The translations under genes and the position numbers were made by a program. Under the pieces are notes generated by a model. It made no database searches. It saw only the letters and a list, made by a program, of their open reading frames with translations, and was not told the origin of the DNA. A DNA stretch of 6,835 nucleotides from assembly GCF_049059935.1 (NCBI RefSeq), contig NZ_JBMGQR010000122.1, positions 1-6,835 of the forward strand. The letters run 5' to 3'. Each line of letters starts with the position of its first letter. The first letter of the stretch is position 1. Below are positions 1 to 4,932 of the stretch, one piece after another. The stretch is from JAURVT01 sp049059935 (lineage in GTDB: Bacteria > Actinomycetota > Actinomycetes > Propionibacteriales > Nocardioidaceae).

Positions 1-265
1 CAGAGTGCCGAGATTGCCGCGAATGACATGCGGTCGCCCCGAGCGAACGCCACAATCGAAACCCCGGAACAGCTGTTTGTAACCAGCGACGACAGCGTGC
101 GCGGTGCGCCTAGCCCTGGTGGATCCCAATGAGCGATCCCTCGCAGGCACCGCCTCCCCTCTCCACGTTGGGGCAGTCTGCGTCCGCAGGGGATGGGCAA
201 CCGCGCCAGCAGACGGGCTGTCGGGCGAGATAGCCAAGAGGGCATTCGGTTCGTACGTTGATTGC
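1..265. other. Left-edge region with no supportable gene
   Basis: I see no convincing coding region here. The reading frame of the downstream NIPSNAP gene stays open back to position 104, but that extension has mixed third-codon bases and no family resemblance, so it is not used as the start. The composition looks less G/C-biased than the flanking genes. The first bases could belong to the end of a gene outside the window, which cannot be judged. The only site of interest is the -10-like element next to the NIPSNAP start. Confidence 0.5.
254..259 (+). promoter_or_regulatory. Candidate -10 element of a leaderless promoter (TACGTT)
   Basis: TACGTT fits the actinobacterial -10 pattern TANNNT and ends exactly 6 nt before the ATG at 266. 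Transcription would then begin at or next to the start codon. No good -35 hexamer is visible 17-18 nt upstream, and there is no well-placed Shine-Dalgarno sequence, which agrees with a leaderless mRNA. This is inferred from spacing only. Confidence 0.4.
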
Positions 266-598
266 ATGATCACGTGCGTTGTCGAGTACACGATCGATGC
301 AGCCAAGGTCGACGATTTCGAACGCTTCGGCCGAGCCTGGATCTCCCTGGTCAATAAGCACGGCGGCACCCACCACGGCTACTTCCTCCCCTCCGAGGGA
401 GCGAGTGACCGCGCGCTTGCGCTGTTCTCGTTCCCGTCTCTGGCCGAGTACGAGCACTACCGCACGCTTTTCGACGTGGACCCGGAGTTCGTTGCAGCCG
501 ACGAGATCCGCGATCAAAGTGGGTGCGTGCTGCGCTACGAGCGGTCGTTCATGCGGCCCGTGTTCGACGGACCAACGTCAACCGACGCCGTCCCGTAG
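266..598 (+). CDS. NIPSNAP-family small protein
   Basis: The 110-aa product looks like the single ferredoxin-like domain of bacterial NIPSNAP proteins. It begins with a beta strand (ITCVVEYTID), then has a helix with the FxRFGxAW-type pattern, and next the characteristic HGGTHHGYFLPSEG stretch near residues 31-45. FSFPSLAEYEHYR follows, and it ends in RYERSFMRP. Family members are dimeric alpha/beta-barrel proteins of mostly unknown substrate, so no reaction is assigned. I chose the ATG at 266 over an upstream in-frame GTG at 104 because homology-like sequence begins there and a -10-like TACGTT sits 6 nt upstream. The frame after the stop stays open for about 40 more codons, which is noted separately. 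The gene stands alone and converges on the SRPBCC gene. The family call is fairly secure; the function is unknown. Confidence 0.82.
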   Translation: MITCVVEYTIDAAKVDDFERFGRAWISLVNKHGGTHHGYFLPSEGASDRALALFSFPSLAEYEHYRTLFDVDPEFVAADEIRDQSGCVLRYERSFMRPVFDGPTSTDAVP

Positions 599-722
599 GC
601 GGATCACGAACGACGCGCGCGTGAACAGCTGGTCGGCGGCCGGCGCCACGTGTTCGAGTCCGAGATGAAGGAGGACCGGCGCACCGCGGGGCGTCGTGGT
701 CACGAGGCGCGTCCGAACTGAC

Positions 723-737
723 CACCCCTCTGGGGTG
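723..737. terminator. Short hairpin between convergent genes
   Basis: CACCCC-TCT-GGGGTG forms a perfect 6-bp stem with a 3-nt loop in the 199-bp spacer between the convergent NIPSNAP and SRPBCC genes. There is no U-tract on either strand, so terminator function is only a guess from position. The rest of 599-797 shows nothing else that I can support as a gene. Confidence 0.3.
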
Positions 738-797
738 CTCCGCTCGCCCCGATGGGACGAGACGGCCTAGCCCGGTCGGCCTGGCGGGCCCGCAGTC

Positions 798-1223
798 TTA
801 CGGCGGCGGTGCGAGGAGAAGGTGCCCGAGTCCGTCGGTGACGCGGTCGAGGTGGTCGTCGAGCCATCGCTGCAGGACGGGGGCGGAGACCTGCGAGTAG
901 GCGCGTAGGTGGTAACCGACGTCAACGCGACGGGTGCGCCGCAGGACCGAGAAGGTCTCCAGGACGGTCAAGACCGGTGTCTCAGACTTCAAGGTCAGCC
1001 TGGCGGAGGGCGCGAACCCGACCACGGTGAGCGTCACCGGGACGGGGCGGCCGTCCAGGACGATGCGGCACTCCCAGACCGACCCGTCGTGCAGGCGCCG
1101 CCCCCCGTTGTCGGTGCAGTGCTCGAATCCGCTCCACCGCTCGAGGTTCTCCACGTCGGTGAGCACCGACCACACCCAGGGGGCGGGCAGCGCGGTGGAG
1201 ACCGTCGCGTCGCGGGTGACCAT
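798..1223 (-). CDS. SRPBCC-fold (START/polyketide cyclase-like) protein
   Basis: The 141-aa product has the length and pattern of single-domain SRPBCC proteins, which fold into a helix-grip with a large hydrophobic ligand cavity. The N-terminal strand (DATVSTALPAP) is followed by WVWSVLTDVENLERWSGF, the usual helix with an aromatic-rich LTDxxxxxxW signature at about residues 16-33. Alternating strands come next (VWECRIVLDGRPVPVTLTVVGF, ARLTLKSET). The C-terminal helix (VLQRWLDDHLDRVTDGLGHLL) would close the cavity. Many members bind lipids, polyketides or other hydrophobics, and the ligand cannot be told from sequence. The ATG is at 1221-1223, with a TAGGCT -10-like element 7 nt upstream and no Shine-Dalgarno. 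It is divergent from the PPOX-family gene across a 161-bp spacer. Confidence 0.8.
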   Translation of the reverse strand: MVTRDATVSTALPAPWVWSVLTDVENLERWSGFEHCTDNGGRRLHDGSVWECRIVLDGRPVPVTLTVVGFAPSARLTLKSETPVLTVLETFSVLRRTRRVDVGYHLRAYSQVSAPVLQRWLDDHLDRVTDGLGHLLLAPPP

Positions 1224-1230
1224 CGTGACG

Positions 1231-1236
1231 AGCCTA
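1231..1236 (-). promoter_or_regulatory. Candidate -10 element, leaderless type (TAGGCT)
   Basis: Read on the minus strand, TAGGCT fits TANNNT and lies 7 nt before the ATG of the SRPBCC gene. This is the spacing expected for a leaderless start. The region about 17 nt further upstream has no clear -35 but overlaps a perfect palindrome at 1255-1267. Confidence 0.4.
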
Positions 1237-1254
1237 CGAGCCCGTCATCGCGGT

Positions 1255-1267
1255 TGCATCCGATGCA
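1255..1267. promoter_or_regulatory. Operator-like palindrome TGCATC-C-GATGCA
   Basis: A perfect 6+6 inverted repeat with a 1-nt centre lies in the 161-bp spacer between the divergent SRPBCC and PPOX-family genes. It falls about where the -35 region of the SRPBCC promoter would be. It could bind a dimeric repressor, but no regulator gene is adjacent, so this is a guess from symmetry and position. Confidence 0.35.
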
Positions 1268-1384
1268 GGTGGCAGGTCGCCGACGTGCCCAGGGGGCGAC
1301 TACGGTCGCGACGGGCGTGCCTGGTCGCGAGCCGAGAGGCGGTGCAGAATCCGTGTGTGGTGTTGAGCCGGTGGAACGGTCATC

Positions 1385-1825
1385 GTGCGGTCGAGTGATG
1401 GACGACCACAGGTGAGCGAGCCAGCCGAGGAGCTGGTGGCACGGCTCGGTGCGGGGATGGTCGGTGTGTTGACGACACGCGGCACCGGCGAGCGGCTGCT
1501 GGGGCGCCCGATCGAGTTCGTGTCCACCCCGTTCACCGGATCGTTGTGGTTCATCTGCCCCGACAAGGCCCGCCTGATCGCGCAGATCCAGCTGACCTCC
1601 GAGGTCCAGGTCACGTTCTCCGGTGACGACGGATGGACCGTCCTGGGCGCCAAGGCGCACACGGCGAACGGCGCGATGCTGCCGGCGGAGGTCCGGCGGT
1701 GCCTGGACGCCGCCGGCGAGGGGCGGACGGCGGTGCAGGTCGTCGTGCTGACTGCACGGCACTGGGCCGCAGGGGTGTGGGTTCCCGACACGGAGCTGTC
1801 GTCGTCGGACGTCGTGCCGGACTGA
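1385..1825 (+). CDS. PPOX / FMN-binding split-barrel family protein
   Basis: The product is up to 146 aa and resembles small pyridoxamine-5'-phosphate-oxidase-like split-barrel proteins of the general-stress type. These bind FMN, F420 or heme in different subgroups. The pattern GMVGVLTTRGTGERLLGRPIEFV near residues 24-46 is the typical first pair of strands. SLWFICPDKARLIAQIQ then gives the strand-helix that often contacts the cofactor. VQVTFSGDDGWTVLGAKA gives the barrel strands. The C-terminal half (AEVRRCLDAAGEGRTAVQVVVLTARHWAAGVW) completes the domain. The cofactor is not assigned. The start is ambiguous: GTG at 1385 has GGTGGAAC about 10 nt upstream, while GTG at 1412 gives a 137-aa protein starting VSEPAEELV. 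The gene is divergent from the SRPBCC gene and upstream of the WhiB gene on the same strand, 142 bp away with its own promoter. Confidence 0.75.
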   Translation: MRSSDGRPQVSEPAEELVARLGAGMVGVLTTRGTGERLLGRPIEFVSTPFTGSLWFICPDKARLIAQIQLTSEVQVTFSGDDGWTVLGAKAHTANGAMLPAEVRRCLDAAGEGRTAVQVVVLTARHWAAGVWVPDTELSSSDVVPD

Positions 1826-1874
1826 ACGACGGATGAACGTCACCTGTCGTAGCAGGGGCGGTTGCGATCAGCCC

Positions 1875-1904
1875 TTGCGTCGATGACGAAGTTCTGGCTA
1901 GGTT
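1875..1904 (+). promoter_or_regulatory. Candidate promoter of the WhiB gene (TTGCGT-18-TAGGTT)
   Basis: TTGCGT at 1875-1880 and TAGGTT at 1899-1904 make a reasonable sigma70-like pair with an 18-nt spacer. Transcription would start near 1911 and leave an untranslated leader of roughly 57 nt before the ATG at 1968. The -10 lies inside a set of 11-bp direct repeats, so a bound regulator could cover it. Confidence 0.45.
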
Positions 1905-1921
1905 CTGAACAAGTTCTTGAG
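1889..1921 (+). repeat. Three tandem 11-bp direct repeats in the WhiB promoter
   Basis: AAGTTCTGGCT, AGGTTCTGAAC and AAGTTCTTGAG follow each other without gaps and share the core GTTCT in register every 11 bp. The middle unit also forms GTTC-T-GAAC, and GAAC-AA-GTTC spans the second junction. The 11-bp phasing would put the cores on the same DNA face. The block covers the -10 element and predicted start site of the WhiB gene, so it is a good candidate for a regulatory site. Confidence 0.45.
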
Positions 1922-1955
1922 TCGCAGCGGGCCGGGACCCGGCAAGCGAGCAAGC

Positions 1956-1962
1956 GAGGAGA
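1956..1962 (+). promoter_or_regulatory. Shine-Dalgarno GAGGAGA of the WhiB gene
   Basis: A near-perfect AGGAG lies 6 nt before the ATG at 1968. It decides the start in favour of the 97-aa protein rather than an in-frame upstream start at 1917. Confidence 0.8.
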
Positions 1963-1967
1963 CCACC

Positions 1968-2261
1968 ATGGCGAACCTGTCACGACTGCCGATGCCGATC
2001 CACGAGTCCTACGACTGGCAGTACGAGGGCGCGTGCAACGACGCCGATCCCGAGACCTTCTTCTCGCCGGAGTTCGAGCGCGGCGAGCGGCGCGCGCGTC
2101 GCGACCGGGCAGCCAAGGCGTTCTGTGCCCGCTGCCCGGTCGTCACCCAGTGCCTCGAGCACGCCCTGCAGGTGCAGGAGCCCTTCGGTGTCTGGGGCGG
2201 CCTGACCACCCAGGAGCGTGACGAGCTGCGTCGACGCGACGACCTCGCGGGGACCGCCTGA
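1968..2261 (+). CDS. WhiB-family [4Fe-4S] transcriptional regulator
   Basis: The 97-aa product has the full WhiB (Wbl) signature. Four cysteines sit at residues 23, 53, 56 and 62 in the C-x29-C-x2-C-x5-C pattern that binds a [4Fe-4S] cluster. The GVWGG turn follows at 74-78, and then a basic C-terminal tail (ERDELRRRDD) used for DNA contact. Wbl proteins act in the cytoplasm as redox- or NO-sensitive partners of the main sigma factor. The N-terminus (MANLSRLPMP, then DWQYEGAC) and EPFGVWGGLT are closest in my memory to the WhiD/WhiB3 group, linked to development and redox control, but subgroup assignment needs a tree. A strong Shine-Dalgarno fixes the start. It appears monocistronic behind its own promoter with 11-bp repeats, and it converges on the proline-rich gene. 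Confidence 0.95.
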   Translation: MANLSRLPMPIHESYDWQYEGACNDADPETFFSPEFERGERRARRDRAAKAFCARCPVVTQCLEHALQVQEPFGVWGGLTTQERDELRRRDDLAGTA

Positions 2262-2271
2262 CCCACGTCAC

Positions 2272-2334
2272 GGCGCTCGCGCGCCGGCCGAGGCGTCGGC
2301 GACGTTTGGATCGCCCCGAGAGCCGTTCGCCGAC
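2272..2334. terminator. Weak hairpins downstream of the WhiB gene
   Basis: GGCGC-TCGC-GCGCC (2272-2285) can form a 5-bp stem just after the WhiB stop. GTCGGCGA (2295-2302) pairs with TCGCCGAC (2327-2334) across 24 nt. Neither has a U-tract. They lie between convergent genes, so termination is plausible but weakly supported. Nothing else in 2262-2454 looks like a gene. Confidence 0.3.
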
Positions 2335-2454
2335 AATCCCGACGGCGCTGGGCGACGTCGTCATCGTACGCGCGAGCGGCCGACGAGACAGGTAGGGATG
2401 CGCGCGTGGGGATCTGATGCGCGGTCGGCTAGTGGGTGTTCAGGCACTTGACCG

Positions 2455-2595
2455 TCACTGCGGGGGCGGGGCCTCACCGGGCGCGGGCTGCGGTTCGATG
2501 TCGGGCTCGACGGCCGGGTCGACGCCGGGGTCCGGTTCGATGGGCGTCGGGGGTTGGATGTCGGGCTCGATCGGGGGATCTGGGGTGATCGTCAT
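2455..2595 (-). CDS. 46-aa Pro/Asp/Glu repeat miniprotein
   Basis: This short minus-strand frame encodes 46 aa that are about 40 percent proline with many Asp and Glu. The pattern is built on degenerate P-[IV]-E-P-D units: PIEPDIQPP, PIEPDPG, then VEPDIEPQP. An in-frame TAG lies three codons before the ATG, so the ATG at 2593-2595 is the first possible start, and AAGG precedes it at a usable distance. The product has no signal peptide or membrane segment and should be an extended, acidic, disordered chain. Internal DNA repeats (GATGTCGGGCTCGA at 2497-2510 and 2557-2570, 60 bp apart) suggest growth by in-frame duplication. It lies 43 bp after the 105-aa gene on the same strand and may be co-transcribed. 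No function is known to me. Confidence 0.6.
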   Translation of the reverse strand: MTITPDPPIEPDIQPPTPIEPDPGVDPAVEPDIEPQPAPGEAPPPQ

Positions 2596-2638
2596 GCGAC
2601 CTTGCTACCTCGGCGCGCTCTGGCGCGCACACCGGCGC

Positions 2639-2956
2639 TCAGAGGTCGATGCCAGACACCCACCGTTGGCCCTCGTCGCCGCCCCAGGCGTCCCAGGCCA
2701 CCCGTCCTGGTGACGGGAACCCCTTCTGGCCACCCTTGAACCCTTCGGCCTCCTTGTCGACCGCGTGCCGGGCGAAGTACGCCTGCATCTTCTTGACCTG
2801 CTCGTCACTGAGAGCTTCACCGTCGGCGAGCTGGTGCGCCCTGGTGCGCCCGGTGTCGGTGAAGTTCTTCCCGGCCTTGCCGTCCTCGATCCACTTGACG
2901 GCACGCGCACCGACCTTCTGGACACCTTTGGGCGGTGTGTGTCCCTGCTGCGACAT
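2639..2956 (-). CDS. 105-aa conserved protein with a phage-associated C-terminal domain
   Basis: The 105-aa product is basic and soluble, without signal peptide or membrane segments. Its second half has a distinctive order: a helix LSDEQVKKMQAYFARHAVDK near residues 49-68, then GFKGGQKGFPSPGRVAWDAWGGDEGQRW near 73-99. I recall the same series (SxxxVxxMxxYFxRHxVDK, then GYPSxGRIAWxxWGGDxGxxW) from many phage and prophage proteins, including the ends of larger head-assembly-region proteins, and from small free-standing proteins. The role of the domain is unknown to me. A perfect AGGAGG fixes the start at 2956. The proline-rich miniprotein follows on the same strand, so the two may form an operon. 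No other phage gene is visible, which suggests a domesticated single gene rather than a prophage. Confidence 0.72.
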   Translation of the reverse strand: MSQQGHTPPKGVQKVGARAVKWIEDGKAGKNFTDTGRTRAHQLADGEALSDEQVKKMQAYFARHAVDKEAEGFKGGQKGFPSPGRVAWDAWGGDEGQRWVSGIDL

Positions 2957-2961
2957 CTGGT

Positions 2962-2967
2962 CCTCCT
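2962..2967 (-). promoter_or_regulatory. Consensus Shine-Dalgarno AGGAGG
   Basis: A perfect AGGAGG lies 5 nt before the ATG of the 105-aa gene on the minus strand. It is the strongest ribosome-binding site in the window and sets the start at 2956 over longer in-frame or out-of-frame options. Confidence 0.85.
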
Positions 2968-3004
2968 AGTGGGGTGGTCCACTGACGTCTATCACCGCCT
3001 GAGA

Positions 3005-3029
3005 GCCGGCGCCGACCGAGTCGGCCGGC
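3005..3029. repeat. GC-rich hairpin in the divergent spacer
   Basis: GCCGAC-CGA-GTCGGC (3011-3025) is a perfect 6-bp stem. It extends by GCCG/CGGC past a 2-nt bulge to 3005-3029. It sits between the 105-aa gene and the ZIP gene, in the likely leader of the minus-strand unit. A regulatory or attenuator role is possible but unproven. Confidence 0.35.
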
Positions 3030-3113
3030 GCGGACGGGGGGTCTGGCTCGCCGGCCCGGCATCGGGGCCCGCGGCCCTCGGACGTCTGCCAGAGACGCAT
3101 CCCAGGCAACGGC

Positions 3114-3151
3114 GAGCCGCCCCCAGTGTCTCGGGTCACCGGGGGCGGCTC
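3114..3151. repeat. Perfect 11-bp inverted repeat in the divergent spacer
   Basis: GAGCCGCCCCC at 3114-3124 pairs exactly with GGGGGCGGCTC at 3141-3151 across a 16-nt loop. The spacer 2957-3243 (287 bp, no gene seen) also carries smaller stems (for example CGTCT/AGACG near 3083-3097). An inverted pair of GTCTATC / GATAGAC words lies near its two ends. No U-tract follows on either strand. It could be a terminator, a leader structure of the ZIP gene, or part of a small RNA. Confidence 0.4.
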
Positions 3152-3231
3152 TAGGGCGAGGATAGACAACGCCGGGGTCACCCCGGTCCGGTGTCGGCCC
3201 TGCGTCGCCTGCGGTGTGCCGGAGGCGGACG

Positions 3232-3237
3232 TAGCGT
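3232..3237 (+). promoter_or_regulatory. Candidate -10 element, leaderless type (TAGCGT)
   Basis: TAGCGT fits TANNNT and ends 6 nt before the GTG at 3244, the spacing for a transcript beginning at the start codon. An in-frame TAG inside this element rules out any longer ORF. The nearest purine-rich GGAGG (3221-3225) is 18 nt from the GTG, too far for normal use. No clear -35 is seen. Confidence 0.45.
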
Positions 3238-3243
3238 CCTGGT

Positions 3244-3951
3244 GTGCAGATGGCGGCGGTGTATGGGCTGGTGGCGGCGGTGTCGCTCCTGCTCGGTGCG
3301 GGTCTGGGGCTGGTCCGCCGGTGGTCGCCCCGGCTGGTCGGGATCGTGCTCGGCTTCGGCGCGGGTGCCTTGGTCTCGAGCGTTTCCTTCGAGCTCGCCG
3401 AGGAGGGACTGCGCGTCGGTGGTGCCACGCCGGTAGCGGCCGGTCTGGCGGCCGGTGCAGTCACGTTCTTCGTCGCGGACCGGGCCGTCGAGCGGATCGG
3501 GGGCCGCGATGGCGGGCAGGGCAGCGGGCTGCCGCTCGCCCTGGGAGCACTGCTGGACGGGATACCCGAGCAGGCGGTCCTGGGCATCGGGCTGGCCGCA
3601 GGGGGCGGTGTGAGCGTCGCGCTCCTGGTGGCCGTCTTCGTGTCGAACCTGCCCGAGGCGATCGGGTCGTCGTCGGACATGGCTGCGGCCGGGTCACCGC
3701 CGCGCCGGGTGCTGGGGCTGTGGGCGGTGGTGACCTCGCTGTGCGCGGTGGCCACGGTCGGCGGATTCGCCGTGGCCGACGTCGTGGGATCGAGCGGGCG
3801 GGCGGCGATCGACGGATTCGCTGCCGGGGCGTTGCTGGTGATGCTGGTGGACTCGATGATCCCCGAGGCCAAGGACAAGGCACGTGACGTCGCCGGCCTG
3901 GCGACGGTCGTCGGGTTCGCCGTCGCCGCAGGACTCTCCGCGCTTTCCTGA
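3244..3951 (+). CDS. ZIP-family metal transporter homologue
   Basis: The 235-aa integral membrane protein has the ZIP layout of about eight hydrophobic segments with a central pair of polar helices. Helix 2 contains GFGAGALVSSVSFEL (38-51). Helix 4 holds LDGIPEQAVLG (104-114), and helix 5 holds FVSNLPEAIG (132-141). Helix 6 has GALLVMLVDSMIPEA (195-209). ZIP proteins move divalent cations such as zinc or iron into the cytoplasm. The usual metal-site histidines of helices 4 and 5 (HNxPEG, HExPHE) are absent here. Asp105, Glu109, Asn135 and Glu138 occupy similar places, so the ion and even transport activity are uncertain. The start is GTG at 3244 or ATG at 3250. It is apparently monocistronic and convergent with the PAS-ANTAR gene. 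Confidence 0.82.
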   Translation: MQMAAVYGLVAAVSLLLGAGLGLVRRWSPRLVGIVLGFGAGALVSSVSFELAEEGLRVGGATPVAAGLAAGAVTFFVADRAVERIGGRDGGQGSGLPLALGALLDGIPEQAVLGIGLAAGGGVSVALLVAVFVSNLPEAIGSSSDMAAAGSPPRRVLGLWAVVTSLCAVATVGGFAVADVVGSSGRAAIDGFAAGALLVMLVDSMIPEAKDKARDVAGLATVVGFAVAAGLSALS

Positions 3952-3984
3952 CGACATCCTGCCCCGTCGGACAGCTCGACCGGC

Positions 3985-4007
3985 GCTCTCGTGTTCGGCG
4001 CGAGAGC
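3985..4007. terminator. Bidirectional terminator-like hairpin
   Basis: GCTCTCGTG and CGCGAGAGC close a 9-bp stem (one G-U) over a UUCGG loop. It lies 34 bp after the ZIP stop, between convergent genes. Two smaller stems follow: GACCC-GACGAT-GGGTC (4013-4028) and CACC-GAC-GGTG (4037-4047). No U-tract is present, which is common for actinobacterial terminators. It probably ends the ZIP transcript and perhaps the opposing one. Confidence 0.5.
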
Positions 4008-4118
4008 ACGCTGACCCGACGATGGGTCGCGGTCCACACCGACGGTGACTGGACGCCGAGCGGGACGTGGCACCGGTCAGGGGGGCGGGCGTGTTGCGGC
4101 GTTGGGGTTCATTGGGGG

Positions 4119-4784
4119 TCAGTCCTGGTCGAGCACGTCTTGGACCTCGTGTCGCATCTGGGACCGTGATCTGTGGATCCCGCTGGTCCTGCTGAAGTGC
4201 AGCACGACCTGCTCGGCGATGACGACCTCGGTGCTGTGGCCCCGGACGGCCGCCTCGCGGAGCAGGTCGTAGGCACCGTCGCCTGAAACGTCGAGGATCC
4301 CCATGAGCAGGCCGCGGGCGCAGGACAGGACGTCCAGCTTGTGCTGGACGGGATCGACGTGGTCGAAGTCGGCGACCACGGCCGCGAAGGCGCGGTCGAG
4401 CTCGTTGCGATGGGACGCCGGGGTGAGGTCGATGAGGTAGCCGACGACGATACGTCCCTGTCCCTGGTCCCCGTCGACGACCTGGCCGACGCCGAGCACC
4501 GACAGCGTCTTGCCGGTGCGCGTCACGACCCGGTAGAAGTGCTGGTAGGACCGTCCGCCGGTGATCGAGTCCATCACCGCGGCCATCGTGGCACGGTCCT
4601 CGGGGTGCTGGAACGCCGTCAGGACGTCGGCGGTGACGGCCTCGTCGGGCCCGAGTCCGAGCATGGACCGGGTGTCGTCGGACAGCGTCCACCGGTCGGC
4701 CTCGATCTCGTACCGGAACCCGCCGGCGGGGACGTCCTTGCCGTGGGTGACGGCACGGATGTTGCGCTCGGCCTCTCCGCGCAC
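4119..4784 (-). CDS. PAS-ANTAR domain regulator
   Basis: The 221-aa cytoplasmic protein has a PAS sensor domain at about residues 20-122. Features include GGFRYEIEADRWTLSD, the HPEDR motif at 60-64, FYRVVTRTGKTLSVLGVG and the closing VVGYLIDLT. An ANTAR domain follows at about 130-198, recognised by HKLDVLSCARGLLMGILDVSGDGAYDLLREA and the last helix VVIAEQVVLHFS. ANTAR domains bind paired hairpins in nascent RNA and prevent termination; PAS domains sense ligands, redox state or light. No cofactor residue can be named. GTG at 4784 is the first start after an in-frame TGA, with AGAGG 7 nt upstream. The leader carries a strong hairpin just before the Shine-Dalgarno. No partner kinase or obvious RNA target operon is adjacent. 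Confidence 0.9.
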   Translation of the reverse strand: MRGEAERNIRAVTHGKDVPAGGFRYEIEADRWTLSDDTRSMLGLGPDEAVTADVLTAFQHPEDRATMAAVMDSITGGRSYQHFYRVVTRTGKTLSVLGVGQVVDGDQGQGRIVVGYLIDLTPASHRNELDRAFAAVVADFDHVDPVQHKLDVLSCARGLLMGILDVSGDGAYDLLREAAVRGHSTEVVIAEQVVLHFSRTSGIHRSRSQMRHEVQDVLDQD

Positions 4785-4800
4785 GACACGACCTCTTCAC

Positions 4801-4839
4801 TGCCTGGGGTTGCGGCACGGCTGCCGCCCGACCTAGGCA
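4801..4839 (-). repeat. Leader hairpin of the PAS-ANTAR gene
   Basis: On the minus strand, GCGGCA-GCCG-TGCCGC (4812-4827) is a perfect 6-bp stem. It is enclosed by TGCCTAGG/CCAGGCA, a 7-bp stem with one bulged A. The structure ends directly before the Shine-Dalgarno region (4792-4800). It could affect translation or stability of the PAS-ANTAR mRNA. If the TACATT promoter is used, part of the outer arm would lie upstream of the transcript. Confidence 0.4.
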
Positions 4840-4841
4840 GC

Positions 4842-4847
4842 AATGTA
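4842..4847 (-). promoter_or_regulatory. Candidate -10 element of the PAS-ANTAR gene (TACATT)
   Basis: On the minus strand TACATT fits TANNNT and would start transcription near 4835, leaving a leader of about 50 nt. No convincing -35 hexamer is visible at 17 nt. Confidence 0.35.
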
Positions 4848-4932
4848 TCTGTAGTCCGGACGACGATGAGCGAGACGAACCGCGTAGAACCCGGTGAGGT
4901 CAGGCCCAGATGTTCGCTACCGCAGGTGAAGG

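Noticed and set aside
652..661. GTTCGAGTCC, similar to a tRNA T-loop
   Set aside because: The flanking bases do not form a T-stem and no anticodon arm or acceptor stem can be placed.
599..718. Open frame continuing in phase after the NIPSNAP stop, with mostly G/C-ending codons and charged residues
   Set aside because: It has no good start with a Shine-Dalgarno, and NIPSNAP proteins normally end near the annotated stop. It could be a small frame or a remnant but is not supported enough.
1902..1916. GTTC/GAAC pieces considered as a LexA SOS box
   Set aside because: GAAC and GTTC are only 2 nt apart, not the 4 nt expected for actinobacterial LexA sites.
4013..4047. Tandem small hairpins considered as an ANTAR RNA target
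   Set aside because: Only one has a 6-nt loop (GACGAT), and it lacks the A at loop position 1 expected together with G at position 4.
2817..4073. Very long minus-strand open frame opposite the ZIP gene
   Set aside because: It is a high-GC antisense shadow: low-complexity Pro/Arg/Ser/Thr composition and no domain, while the opposite strand encodes a clear membrane protein.
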